A stretch of DNA of 64,000 nt from an uncultured Bacteroidota bacterium (lineage in GTDB: Bacteria > Bacteroidota > Bacteroidia > Flavobacteriales > Flavobacteriaceae): positions 1 to 64,000 of the forward strand of contig CABYPD010000002.1 in assembly GCA_902520835.1 (NCBI GenBank). Direction: 5' to 3'. Positions 45,624-54,806 of this stretch are shown here, one piece after another. The position numbers were made by a program, and so were the translations under genes. Under the pieces are notes generated by a model. It saw only the letters and a list, made by a program, of their open reading frames with translations. It did not search any database and was not told the DNA's origin. How positions within the stretch are numbered: the stretch's first letter is position 1; every line of letters begins with the position of its first letter.

Positions 45624-46713
45624 TTGATTACTACAGATAATATTAAAAATTTAATTCAACGTCTTGGATCCCTAAGACGGTATCTTTGACTTAGAAAGTA
45701 AAAGAATTGAAATCTCAAATCTCGAAGAAAAAACACTTAATCCTGACTTCTGGAATGATAATTCCCAGGCCCAAATTATTTTAAAAAAAATAAAATCAAT
45801 AAAAGACTGGGTAGTTGATTTTGAACTAGCAGAATCATTATGTGATGAGCTTGAGATCACATATGAATATTTTAAAAACAAGGAAGTTCACGAGTATGGT
45901 TTAACAGAAATTTATGAAAAGTGTAAAAAAACACTTGAAGAATTAGAGTTTAAAAACATGTTATCATCTGAGGGTGATGAATTATCATCCGTGTTGCAAA
46001 TAACCGCAGGTGCTGGTGGAACTGAAAGTTGTGATTGGGCTAGTATGTTAACAAGAATGTACATGATGTGGTGTGAAAAAAGAGGATTTAAAACAAAACA
46101 ACTTAATTTAGTTGATGGAGATGTCGCAGGTATAAAAACAATAACAATTGAAATTCAAGGTGATTATTCATTCGGATGGTTAAAAGGTGAAAATGGTGTT
46201 CATAGACTGGTAAGGATATCCCCTTTTGATAGTAATGCAAAAAGACATACTTCATTTGCCTCAGTTTATGTATATCCACTGGTTGATGAAAGTATAGAGA
46301 TAGAAATTAATAATTCTGAAATTGAATGGGATACGATGAGATCAAGTGGTGCAGGTGGACAGAGCGTAAATAAAATTGAAACAGCTGTTAGATTAAAACA
46401 TATTCCAACTGGGATAGTTATTGAAAACTCAGAAACAAGATCACAGCTCGATAATAAAAATAAAGCATTACTTCTGCTGAAATCTCAGCTTTATGAAATT
46501 GAACTAAATAAAAAACTAGAGGCTAGAAAAAAAATTGAGGATAGTAAGAAAAAAATAGAATGGGGATCACAAATAAGAAACTATGTTCTACACCCTTATA
46601 AGATGGTTAAAGATGTAAGAACAAATACTGAAATTGGAGATGCTTCATCTGTTTTAGATGGTAATATTGATCCCTTTCTTAAATCCTTTCTAATGTCAAA
46701 CAACAATGATTGA
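45624..46713 (+). CDS. prfB: Peptide chain release factor 2 with programmed +1 frameshift
   Basis: RF2, about 362 residues, terminates at UGA and UAA. Reading starts at TTG 45624 (MITTDNIKNL...), reaches CTT at 45684, meets an in-frame TGA at 45687 and resumes in the +1 frame at GAC 45688 (LDLESKRIEI). The rest runs in one frame with SPF at RISPFDS (UGA recognition) and GGQ in SSGAGGQSVNK (hydrolysis). A plain frame search finds only the part from 45958. Overlaps the HAD gene by 8 bases. Confidence 0.95.
45684..45690 (+). other. RF2 recoding site (CTT TGA C)
   Basis: The universal CUU-UGA-C shift site after 21 codons. Slow reading of the weak UGAC stop when RF2 is scarce allows a +1 slip on CUU. 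There is no strong Shine-Dalgarno stimulator upstream; only ACGG lies 3 bases before CTT. Confidence 0.95.
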
Positions 46714-47320
46714 AATTAATACAATTATTTTTGATTTGGGTGGTGTTTTAATTGATTGGAATCCAAGATATGTTTATAAAGATATTTTTAAAAATGATTC
46801 TAAAATGGAATGGTTTTTTGATAATATTTGTACAAATGAATGGAACTTAATGCAGGATAAAGGTTATTCAATGAAAAAAGCAACTGAAGAAAAAATATCA
46901 GAATTTCCAGAATTTGAAAAATTGATAAAAATGTATTATGGTCGATGGGAAGATATGTTAAAAGATGAAATTGGTGAAACTGTAAATATTCTCAAAAAGG
47001 TAGTAAAGTCTAAAAAGTATAGGGTTTTAGCCTTAACAAATTGGAGTCATGAAACTTTTCCAATAGCAATTAAAAAGTTTGATTTTCTGAATTTATTTGA
47101 AGATATAGTTGTATCTGGTGAAATTAAAATGATTAAGCCTGATATAGAAATTTATGATTATATAATTAAAAAACATTCGATTATTCCTGAAGAATCAGTT
47201 TTTATTGATGATAATAGTTCTAATATCATTGGAGCGCAAAAAGCAAAAATTAATGGTATTCACTATAAAAATAGTAGGCAAATGGTTGAAGAATTAAAAA
47301 AATATGGAGTAAAAATCTAA
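46706..47320 (+). CDS. HAD-superfamily phosphatase (subfamily IA)
   Basis: A 204-residue cap-1 HAD enzyme. Motif I is FDLGGVLIDWNP with nucleophile Asp10; the usual second Asp is Gly, as in YihX-like sugar phosphatases. LTNWS is motif II, KPDIEIYDYI motif III and FIDDNSSNI motif IV. Small phosphorylated metabolite likely; substrate unknown. Coupled to prfB. Confidence 0.9.
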   Translation: MIEINTIIFDLGGVLIDWNPRYVYKDIFKNDSKMEWFFDNICTNEWNLMQDKGYSMKKATEEKISEFPEFEKLIKMYYGRWEDMLKDEIGETVNILKKVVKSKKYRVLALTNWSHETFPIAIKKFDFLNLFEDIVVSGEIKMIKPDIEIYDYIIKKHSIIPEESVFIDDNSSNIIGAQKAKINGIHYKNSRQMVEELKKYGVKI

Positions 47321-47475
47321 GTATTATTTTTCTTTCTTTCCTTAAGCCATTCGAAGAAAGAACCAGTTACCCAGTATGGTATGATAAAACCTAAAAGAAG
47401 AATCATTAGCCAAAAACCCATGGTTAGGATGGTCATAAATATTAAGAAACCTAAGTACTGATCAAATTCAAACAT
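47317..47475 (-). CDS. Short membrane protein (52 residues)
   Basis: An open frame on the minus strand from ATG 47475 to TAG 47317. It reads MFEFDQYLGFLIF, continues as one long or two short hydrophobic helices, contains IIPYWVTGSFFEWLKE, and ends in a basic tail KERKKNNT, giving a membrane anchor with a positive-inside tail. It fills an otherwise empty gap and overlaps the convergent HAD stop by 3 bases. Function unknown. Amphipathic end and composition look like a real protein. Confidence 0.68.
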   Translation of the reverse strand: MFEFDQYLGFLIFMTILTMGFWLMILLLGFIIPYWVTGSFFEWLKERKKNNT

Positions 47476-47552
47476 ATCACAAAGATAACCATATAATTAA
47501 TATTTTAAAAGGTTAGAAAATACTTTATCAACATATTTAAATCAGTATTTTG

Positions 47553-47560
47553 TAAATTTG
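47553..47560 (+). promoter_or_regulatory. -7 element of fumC
   Basis: TAAATTTG, exact, 17 bases before the fumC ATG, giving a short leader. No clear -33 TTG. Confidence 0.4.
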
Positions 47561-47577
47561 TATTATAAATTAAATTA

Positions 47578-48960
47578 ATGAAGTATAGAACTGAATCTGA
47601 TACTCTTGGAGAAGTAAAAATTCCAGAAAATTCACTTTGGGGCCCTCAAACTCAAAGATCGATTGAAAATTTCAAGATTGGTAAACCAAGTTCAATGCCA
47701 ATTGAAATTATAAAAGCATACTCTATACTTAAAAAATCATGTGCACAGGCTAATCATGAATCAAAAATTCTTGATAACAAAAAAATGAAATTGATAAGTG
47801 AAGTATGTGATGAAATAATAGAAGGAACTCATGATAATGAATTTCCTCTAGTAATATGGCAAACAGGATCTGGCACACAAACAAACATGAATGTTAATGA
47901 GGTAATTTCTAATAGGGCAAATATTATTTTAGGAAAAACTTTACTTGATGATAAATTTTTAAAAGCAAATGATGATGTTAATATGTCTCAATCTTCAAAT
48001 GATTCTTTTCCAACAGCAATAAACATAGCAGTTACTAAGCTTTTACTTGAAAAAACAATAGTGTCAATTGAAAATTTTATAAAAACTCTAAATTCAAAGG
48101 TTAATGAATTCAGTAAAGATGTTAAAATTGGAAGAACTCATCTTATGGATGCCACTCCCATAACTTTGGGGCAAGAGTTTTCAGGTTATGAATCACAAAT
48201 ATCTCATGGCTTAAAATCTCTTAAAAACAGTCTCTCTCATCTTAAAGAATTAGCAATCGGAGGAACAGCTGTAGGTACTGGCTTAAACACTCCATTAAAT
48301 TTTGATAAAATCGTTGTTAAAAACATATGTAATCAAACAAACATTGACTTTAAACCTGCAAAAAATAAATTTGAATCTATAGCTTCAAATGATGCATTAG
48401 TTGAAACTCATGGGGCATTAAAACAAATAGCAGTTTCTTTATTTAAAATAGCAAATGACATTAGATTGCTTGGAAGTGGTCCAAGATCAGGATTTGCAGA
48501 ACTAATACTTCCATCAAATGAACCAGGAAGTTCTATAATGCCTGGAAAGGTTAACCCAACTCAGTGTGAAGCTCTGTCGATGGTATGTACTCAAATAATG
48601 GGTAATGACTGTACTGTAACTATGGCAGGAAGTCAAGGACATCTAGAATTAAACGTTTTTAAGCCTGTTCTTGCTCACAAACTTATTGAATCTGCCCATT
48701 TGATTGCAGATGCTTGCGAAAGTTTTAATAGAAACTGTTTGAAAGGATTAAAAGCTAATAAGAAGAAAATTAAAGAGCATTTGAATAACTCTTTGATGTT
48801 GGTAACTGCACTAAATAAAAAAATAGGATATTATAAAGCTGCAGAAATAGCAAATAATGCTCATAGAAACGGAACAACACTCAAAATCGAGGCATTAAAA
48901 TCTGGATATCTGAATGAAAAAGAATTTGATGAATGGGTAAATCCAGAAAAAATGATCTAA
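47578..48960 (+). CDS. fumC: Fumarate hydratase, class II
   Basis: Iron-independent TCA-cycle fumarase, 460 residues. [35 protein letters not shown] and the superfamily signature [15 protein letters not shown] are present. The stop overlaps the convergent small membrane gene by 4 bases. Confidence 0.98.
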   Translation: MKYRTESDTLGEVKIPENSLWGPQTQRSIENFKIGKPSSMPIEIIKAYSILKKSCAQANHESKILDNKKMKLISEVCDEIIEGTHDNEFPLVIWQTGSGTQTNMNVNEVISNRANIILGKTLLDDKFLKANDDVNMSQSSNDSFPTAINIAVTKLLLEKTIVSIENFIKTLNSKVNEFSKDVKIGRTHLMDATPITLGQEFSGYESQISHGLKSLKNSLSHLKELAIGGTAVGTGLNTPLNFDKIVVKNICNQTNIDFKPAKNKFESIASNDALVETHGALKQIAVSLFKIANDIRLLGSGPRSGFAELILPSNEPGSSIMPGKVNPTQCEALSMVCTQIMGNDCTVTMAGSQGHLELNVFKPVLAHKLIESAHLIADACESFNRNCLKGLKANKKKIKEHLNNSLMLVTALNKKIGYYKAAEIANNAHRNGTTLKIEALKSGYLNEKEFDEWVNPEKMI

Positions 48961-49136
48961 ATTCTTCCTTTTAATGCATTGAATGCCCAACCAATTGCTA
49001 TAAAACCTACTCCAACAACAGAAAATCCAATGGCATATTCAGGGTATTTTAAAACTCCTAGAAGAATTAATGCAATCCCTAAAAGAGTTAATATAAATGA
49101 AGCCCAAGCAAAGATTGAATTTTTATTAAGACTCAT
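48957..49136 (-). CDS. CAL67264-family small membrane protein
   Basis: A 59-residue protein with two membrane helices ([20 protein letters not shown] and [19 protein letters not shown]) and ending NALKGRI, matching the flavobacterial CAL67264 family. Start at 49136 (MSLNKNSIF) fits the family better than 49145. Overlaps the CPBP stop by 11 bases. Function unknown. Confidence 0.85.
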   Translation of the reverse strand: MSLNKNSIFAWASFILTLLGIALILLGVLKYPEYAIGFSVVGVGFIAIGWAFNALKGRI

Positions 49137-50067
49137 AATTGTCATTTATTTTACCAAATAATTTACCTGACCAATTTGTCCAATTATACTTTTTTGAAAA
49201 GTAAAAAATTAGAATTGGATAATAAATAAACATCGGAATTATCATACTAAGTAAATCTGGCTCTTCAACAGACATAAATACTGCATTAGTTTGTACAGCA
49301 TGCCAATCGGCTGTTAGAAATAAGAATACAACTAAATTATTTGCATAATGAGCACCAATAGCTAGTTCATTTCCATCATCCATTAAGGTGAAAATTCCCC
49401 ATGTCATACCCATCAAAATATAGGCTACAAGAAATCCATAACCAAGTTTATCAATTTCAGGATTTAAAATATGTAAAAACCCAAAAATAATAGATGGTAT
49501 GATAAAAGCAGCTGCTCTACTTTTAAAAGCAATACCAAATCCTTGTAGTAAATACCCTCTTACTAATAATTCCTCAAATGTTGTTTGAAATGGCAGCAAA
49601 AAAATACATATCAGAAATAAAATCAAAAATGGTTCTAATTGAAAATTATATTCAAATGATGAAGGAGAAATTAAATATGATATAAAAATCATTAAAGAAT
49701 TGAGTGTAAATATTACTACGAAGCAATGAATAATTCTAGAATAATCAATTTTATTTCTAGAAGTAATTAAAGACTTAAAGTTTTGATTATGAATATTTTT
49801 TACAACAATAAATAATCCCAGAAATCCAATAAGGAAGGAAATTAAAAGTAATGTTAAAACTGTATTTTTACTTCCAATCATAGAAAACATATCATTGGGG
49901 TTTTCTAAAGCTTGTAAACTTTCTAAATCAGAGAAATCCATTTGAGAAATCATCCCTATTATTAATGGGATAGCTCCAATAAACTGCCAAAAAAGAAAAA
50001 TAACAATGAAACCAATTAAATACCTCCACCAATCATTTTTAAAGTCTAATGCTTGTTCAATGAACAT
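49126..50067 (-). CDS. CPBP-family intramembrane glutamic endopeptidase
   Basis: A 313-residue polytopic membrane protein of the CAAX-protease and bacteriocin-processing group. Motif 1 is EELLVRGYLLQG (EExxxR), motif 2 FGFLHI and motif 3 HYANNLV, together the metal-free Glu/His active site. Bacterial substrates are mostly unknown. It sits 8 bases after the PAS-prenyltransferase gene, so co-transcription is likely. Confidence 0.9.
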   Translation of the reverse strand: MFIEQALDFKNDWWRYLIGFIVIFLFWQFIGAIPLIIGMISQMDFSDLESLQALENPNDMFSMIGSKNTVLTLLLISFLIGFLGLFIVVKNIHNQNFKSLITSRNKIDYSRIIHCFVVIFTLNSLMIFISYLISPSSFEYNFQLEPFLILFLICIFLLPFQTTFEELLVRGYLLQGFGIAFKSRAAAFIIPSIIFGFLHILNPEIDKLGYGFLVAYILMGMTWGIFTLMDDGNELAIGAHYANNLVVFLFLTADWHAVQTNAVFMSVEEPDLLSMIIPMFIYYPILIFYFSKKYNWTNWSGKLFGKINDNYES

Positions 50068-50075
50068 ATGTTATT

Positions 50076-51458
50076 TTATAATATTGATTGAATGTAAGGT
50101 ATAAAGTATAAAGCAAATAAAATAAACATTCCATAAAAAATTTGTAAATAAATTGTCTTTAAATTAGAATGTATTAATTCCCTAGATTCATAATTTTTGT
50201 TCAGGTTAATAAATGCTATAAATCCATATAAGAACAATAATCCATTTCCTATATTAAAAAATAAAGAATTGAAATTTTCTATATTAATTTCAAGAAACAA
50301 TGATAAAAGGAATGATGATGCAAACGCAGCTAACAAAATCACCAAATATCCCCATCTTGCAGCTTTCTTTCCAAAAGTTACTATTAAATGATTTTTTCCA
50401 GTTTTTGCATCACTAACAGTATCAGGGAATTGATTTATGTATAAAATGTTTGTAGTTAAAAATCCAAAAGGAATACCTAAGTAAATAGCATTATAAAAAT
50501 CCTCAGAAAATATTTCAACTGTAGTACTTGAAACAGCATATAATGATCCCAAAGTTAATATAGGTCCAAAAGCTAAAAAGATAGCAACCTCACCTAGACC
50601 TCTTCTTGAAACTAATCTTAATGGTCTTGCAGTATAAAAATATCCTAATAAACCACCAACTAAACCAAGAATTAATGCATTCTGAGCATTAGAAAAACTT
50701 CCAGTAACACTATAACTATTAAAGAGTAATATTGCTGTGACTAATATAGCTGCTAACATCATTTTTCTTGCTAAAGACAACGTGCCATCTAATGTAATTA
50801 AACCTAATTCAATTGATCTACTTCCACCAGAGAGTTGAGCTCCTTCTAAAACAGTAGAATTCAGCCCAGCATTAAAATATTCAGTATTTGCGCCATCAGT
50901 ACCATCTTTTACATCATAATAATCATTAAATAGATTAGATGAGACATGTAAAAAACCTATACCCAAAGAACATAAAATTAATGATGTAATATTAAAAAGA
51001 TCATCGCCTGAACCAGCCAAAAATGCTGCAACAGAAAATATTGGAAATAATGAAGCACTTGTGAAACCACCCCTGGTGATAGCAAAAGCCCATTTTATAA
51101 AAATTGTTGAAAATTTAATAGGTATGTTAACTTCCTCTTCAATTGGTACTGTAATACCACAATATCCTGTTTGAGGATTATTTTTTCCATTTGCAAAGGT
51201 TGGGGTAATTTTAATTTGAGCATTAAATTTATTACCATTTTTATTGATAAAATATGTTTTAGTAGAGTATTCGCCATGTTTGTTTGCTTTTGAAAGCCAC
51301 ATTCCTACATTTTGAATAACAATTTCTCCAGCAGAGAATAAAGAAACTCTTTTTTTACCGACAAGCTCCTCTTTTTTATATCCAAATAATTTTTCACCGT
51401 CAGGATTAATTGTTTCTATAACCCCCTCTAAATCACAAGTAATTATACTTTTCATCAT
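50076..51458 (-). CDS. PAS domain fused to UbiA-type prenyltransferase
   Basis: A 460-residue fusion. Residues 1-115 are a PAS/PAC domain (GVIETINPDGEKLFGYKKEEL, VGKKRVSLFSAGE, TGYCGI). After a linker, a multi-helix UbiA/MenA-like membrane domain follows with both Asp-rich prenyl-diphosphate motifs, NLFNDYYDVKDGTD and NQFPDTVSDAKTGK. UbiA enzymes attach prenyl chains to aromatic or other acceptors; the acceptor here is unknown, and MenA is only the closest guess. A sensory domain on such an enzyme is unusual. CPBP protease follows in the operon. Confidence 0.88.
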   Translation of the reverse strand: MMKSIITCDLEGVIETINPDGEKLFGYKKEELVGKKRVSLFSAGEIVIQNVGMWLSKANKHGEYSTKTYFINKNGNKFNAQIKITPTFANGKNNPQTGYCGITVPIEEEVNIPIKFSTIFIKWAFAITRGGFTSASLFPIFSVAAFLAGSGDDLFNITSLILCSLGIGFLHVSSNLFNDYYDVKDGTDGANTEYFNAGLNSTVLEGAQLSGGSRSIELGLITLDGTLSLARKMMLAAILVTAILLFNSYSVTGSFSNAQNALILGLVGGLLGYFYTARPLRLVSRRGLGEVAIFLAFGPILTLGSLYAVSSTTVEIFSEDFYNAIYLGIPFGFLTTNILYINQFPDTVSDAKTGKNHLIVTFGKKAARWGYLVILLAAFASSFLLSLFLEINIENFNSLFFNIGNGLLFLYGFIAFINLNKNYESRELIHSNLKTIYLQIFYGMFILFALYFIPYIQSIL

Positions 51459-51513
51459 TTAATTTTAAAGAACCAAATTTAAGCTATTAAAACAAACTAT
51501 TTAAACTTGTAAA

Positions 51514-51930
51514 TTATTTTTTATCAACGACTATAGTTGTTAACTTACAATGAGAGATTAAATTTGATTCATCATCTGTAACTTTTATCTCCCAAAGATG
51601 AGTTTTTTTTCCAACATGAATCGGATTTGCAGTAGCATAAACATGCCCTTTTTTAGCTGATTTTAAATGATTAGCTGAAATTTCTAATCCTCTTACAGTT
51701 TGATTTAATGGATTTATAAATAAAAACGAGGCAGCACTTCCAACTGACTCAGCAAGTGCTACGGTTGCTCCACCATGTAAAACTCCATCAGGTTGATGAA
51801 CCTTTGAACTTACAGGCATTTTTGCGGTCAAATAATCATTTCCTACATCAATAAATTCAATATTCAAATGCTCCATCAATGTGTTATTATTGACTTTGTT
51901 TATAATTTTTAGTTTTTGATTTTTACTCAT
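51514..51930 (-). CDS. PaaI-type hotdog thioesterase
   Basis: About 138 residues. The start at 51930 (MSKNQKLKIIN) is chosen; an upstream start at 52008 would run through the dnaK terminator. HQPDGVLHGGATVALAESVGSAA is the PaaI/YdiI active-site segment, with VRGLEISANHLK following. Hydrolyses aromatic or fatty acyl-CoA; in menaquinone-making bacteria such enzymes can act on DHNA-CoA, and the prenyltransferase downstream makes that possible here. Confidence 0.88.
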   Translation of the reverse strand: MSKNQKLKIINKVNNNTLMEHLNIEFIDVGNDYLTAKMPVSSKVHQPDGVLHGGATVALAESVGSAASFLFINPLNQTVRGLEISANHLKSAKKGHVYATANPIHVGKKTHLWEIKVTDDESNLISHCKLTTIVVDKK

Positions 51931-51945
51931 AATTGACTTACCTAC

Positions 51946-51975
51946 AAAAAAAAACGTGTCAGTTAGACACGTTTT
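51946..51975 (-). terminator. dnaK terminator
   Basis: On the minus strand AAAACGTGTC and GACACGTTTT form a perfect 10-base stem around a 5-base loop, followed by a T run. It lies 17 bases after the dnaK stop. Confidence 0.93.
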
Positions 51976-51991
51976 AATTTGTAAAAAAATT

Positions 51992-53896
51992 TTACTTAAC
52001 TTCCTCAAAGTCTACATCTTGAACATCATCTTCCCCTTCTTTCTTGGTAGATTTCTCATTTCCAGATGATGAATCATCATTCTTTGAAGATTCGGCTTGA
52101 GCTTTGTAAAGTTCTTCAGATGCATTTTTCCATGCTTCATTTAATTTTTCTAAATCCGTTTTTATAGAATCTAGATTTTTTGCCTCATGAGATTTCTTTA
52201 GTGCTTCTAAAGCATCTTCAATAGGTTTTTTCTTATCAGCTGAAAGCTTCTCACCAAATTCTTTTAGCTGACTTTCAGTTTGAAATATCATAGTGTCAGC
52301 TGAATTCAAAGTATCAGCTTCTTCCTTAAGCTTTTTATCAGAGTCTGCATTCGCCTCTGCTTCCTTTTTCATTTTTTCAATTTCTTCTTCAGTAAGACCA
52401 GAAGAGGCTTCAATTCTAATATCTTGTGATTTGTTAGTAGCTTTATCAAGTGCTGTGACTTGAATTATTCCATTTGCATCTATATCAAAAGTTACTTCAA
52501 TCTGAGGAACACCTCTAGGTGAAGGTGGAATACCATCCAAATGAAATCTTCCAATAGTTTTGTTATCTTTTGCCATCGATCTTTCTCCTTGAAGAACATG
52601 AATTTCAACAGATGGCTGATTATCAGCAGCTGTTGAGAAAACTTGAGATTTTTTTGATGGAATTGTGGTATTTGCTTCAATCAATTTAGTCATAACCCCA
52701 CCCATAGTTTCTATTCCAAGGGAAAGAGGAGTAACATCAAGTAACAATACATCTTTAACGTCACCAGTTAAGACACCTCCTTGAATTGCTGCACCTACAG
52801 CAACTACCTCATCAGGATTAACTCCTTTAGAGGGTTTTTTACCAAAAAATTTTTCAACTTCAGATTGAATTATAGGAATTCTTGTTGAACCACCAACTAA
52901 TATCACTTCATTGATTTCATTTTTATTAATTCCAGCATCATCAATTGCTTTTTTAACAGGCTCCATGGATCTTTTAACTAAATCTGAACATAATTGCTCA
53001 AATTTAGCCCTAGTCAAAGTCTTAACAAGATGCTTTGGCCCAGATGAAGTGGCAGTGACATATGGTAAATTTATTTCCGTTTGAGTTGAAGAGGATAATT
53101 CAATTTTTGCCTTTTCAGCAGCTTCCTTTAGTCTCTGTAAAGCCATTGGATCATCCCTTAGATCAATATTTTCAGATGATTTAAATTCTTCTGCAAGAAA
53201 ATCAATAATTTTTTCATCAAAATCATCGCCACCGAGCCTAGTATCACCATTAGTTGATAATACTTCAAAAACTCCATCACCCAATTCTAATATTGAGATA
53301 TCAAAAGTTCCACCACCTAAGTCATAAACTGCAATTTTTTGATCTTTACCTGATTTATCTAAACCATAGGCAAGAGCCGCGGCTGTTGGTTCATTTATTA
53401 TTCTTTGGACTTTTAAGCCCGAAATCTCACCTGCCTCTTTTGTAGCTTGTCGTTGAGCATCATTGAAATATGCAGGAACTGTAACAACAGCTTCACTAAC
53501 TGAAGTTCCTAAATAATCCTCAGCAGTTTTTTTCATTTTTTGTAAAATCATGGCAGATAATTCCTGTGGTGTATACAACCTACCATCGATGTCGACCCTT
53601 GATGTATCATTGTCTCCTTTAACTACTTTGTAAGCAGATCTTTTTGCGTCATTTTTTGATTCAGAAAACTTACTACCCATAAATCTTTTGATTGATGAAA
53701 TAGTTTTTGTTGGGTTAGTTACCGCTTGTCTCTTGGCAGGATCACCAACTTTAATTTCACCTCCATCAACAAAAGCAATAACAGAAGGTGTTGTTCTTTT
53801 ACCTTCTGCATTTGGAATAACAACTGGTTCATTTCCTTCCATTACGGAAACACATGAATTTGTAGTTCCTAAATCAATTCCTATAATTTTACTCAT
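51992..53896 (-). CDS. dnaK: Chaperone DnaK (Hsp70)
   Basis: 634 residues. [16 protein letters not shown] opens the ATPase domain, [16 protein letters not shown] and [13 protein letters not shown] are the later phosphate loops, and the substrate domain and helical lid follow, ending in the acidic tail [12 protein letters not shown]. Transcribed alone, without dnaJ or grpE nearby, and closed by a strong terminator. Upstream lies a set of repeated half-sites. Confidence 0.98.
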   Translation of the reverse strand: MSKIIGIDLGTTNSCVSVMEGNEPVVIPNAEGKRTTPSVIAFVDGGEIKVGDPAKRQAVTNPTKTISSIKRFMGSKFSESKNDAKRSAYKVVKGDNDTSRVDIDGRLYTPQELSAMILQKMKKTAEDYLGTSVSEAVVTVPAYFNDAQRQATKEAGEISGLKVQRIINEPTAAALAYGLDKSGKDQKIAVYDLGGGTFDISILELGDGVFEVLSTNGDTRLGGDDFDEKIIDFLAEEFKSSENIDLRDDPMALQRLKEAAEKAKIELSSSTQTEINLPYVTATSSGPKHLVKTLTRAKFEQLCSDLVKRSMEPVKKAIDDAGINKNEINEVILVGGSTRIPIIQSEVEKFFGKKPSKGVNPDEVVAVGAAIQGGVLTGDVKDVLLLDVTPLSLGIETMGGVMTKLIEANTTIPSKKSQVFSTAADNQPSVEIHVLQGERSMAKDNKTIGRFHLDGIPPSPRGVPQIEVTFDIDANGIIQVTALDKATNKSQDIRIEASSGLTEEEIEKMKKEAEANADSDKKLKEEADTLNSADTMIFQTESQLKEFGEKLSADKKKPIEDALEALKKSHEAKNLDSIKTDLEKLNEAWKNASEELYKAQAESSKNDDSSSGNEKSTKKEGEDDVQDVDFEEVK

Positions 53897-53930
53897 AATT
53901 AAATATTTTTAAAAATAATTTCAATGATTA

Positions 53931-53962
53931 TGCCAGTATTATTTACTGCCACAATGTCAGTA
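53931..53962. promoter_or_regulatory. Triple half-site array upstream of dnaK
   Basis: Three copies of a TACTGNCA half-site: TGCCAGTA (53931-53938), TACTGCCA (53944-53951), TGTCAGTA (53955-53962). The last two form a 19-base interrupted palindrome with 7 of 9 pairs matching. Candidate heat-shock or repressor operator between dnaK and panB. Confidence 0.45.
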
Positions 53963-53981
53963 TTTATTAATTTTATTTAAA

Positions 53982-53989
53982 TAAATTTG
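53982..53989 (+). promoter_or_regulatory. -7 element of panB
   Basis: TAAATTTG, exact, 16 bases before the panB ATG. Confidence 0.4.
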
Positions 53990-54005
53990 CTGGAAATATT
54001 TTAAG

Positions 54006-54806
54006 ATGTATAAAAGAATCACAACCAATACACTTCACGAAATGAAATCTAAGGGTGAGAAAATTAGTATGTTAACAGCATATGATTTTACATTTGCTAG
54101 AATTGTAGATGAAGCAAATATTGATGTAATACTCGTTGGCGATTCAGCTTCAAATGTAGTAGCTGGAAATGAAACTACAGTCCCTATTACACTTGACCAA
54201 ATGATATATCATGCATCCTCAGTAGTTAAAGCAGTTAAAAGAGCTTTAGTAGTTGTTGATTTACCATTTGGGTCATATCAGTCTGATCCCACAGAAGCCC
54301 TAAGATCAGCAATTAGAATAATGAAAGAATCGGGAGCCCATGCAGTAAAAATGGAAGGTGGAAGTGAAATTGGAGATTCAATTGATAAAATCATTAAGGC
54401 TGGAATACCTGTAATGGGACATTTAGGGTTAACTCCACAATCAATTTACAAGTTTGGAACTTATAGTGTTAGAGCTAAGGAAGAACATGAAGCTAAACAG
54501 TTAATTGAAGATGCTAAATTTCTAGAGGATAAAGGATGTTTTGCTACTGTCCTTGAGAAAATACCCTCTGATTTATCAAAAAAGGTCAGTAAAGAAACAA
54601 ATCTACCTTTAATTGGTATTGGCGCTGGAAATCATGTTGACGGTCAAGTTCTTGTTCTACATGATTTATTAGGTTTAACTCACGAATTTAATCCTAGATT
54701 TTTAAGAAGATATTTAAATTTGAACTCAACAGTAAAATCAGCTATCCAAAATTATATAGATGATGTTAAAAACCTTGATTTTCCTAATAAAAATGAAATG
54801 TACTAA
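54006..54806 (+). CDS. panB: 3-methyl-2-oxobutanoate hydroxymethyltransferase
   Basis: First step of pantothenate synthesis from alpha-ketoisovalerate and methylene-THF. 266 residues with SMLTAYDFTFARI, VGDSASNVVAG, AVKMEGG and PLIGIGAGNHVDGQVLVLHD. Its substrate is shared with leucine synthesis, whose genes follow two genes later. Confidence 0.97.
   Translation: MYKRITTNTLHEMKSKGEKISMLTAYDFTFARIVDEANIDVILVGDSASNVVAGNETTVPITLDQMIYHASSVVKAVKRALVVVDLPFGSYQSDPTEALRSAIRIMKESGAHAVKMEGGSEIGDSIDKIIKAGIPVMGHLGLTPQSIYKFGTYSVRAKEEHEAKQLIEDAKFLEDKGCFATVLEKIPSDLSKKVSKETNLPLIGIGAGNHVDGQVLVLHDLLGLTHEFNPRFLRRYLNLNSTVKSAIQNYIDDVKNLDFPNKNEMY

Noticed and set aside
45958-46713. prfB as a truncated 251-residue gene
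   Set aside because: The upstream part is present in another frame and joins through the standard CTT TGA C recoding site, so the gene is whole.
51931-52008. N-terminal extension of the hotdog thioesterase
   Set aside because: It would cross the dnaK terminator hairpin and overlap dnaK; the residues are unlike the family.
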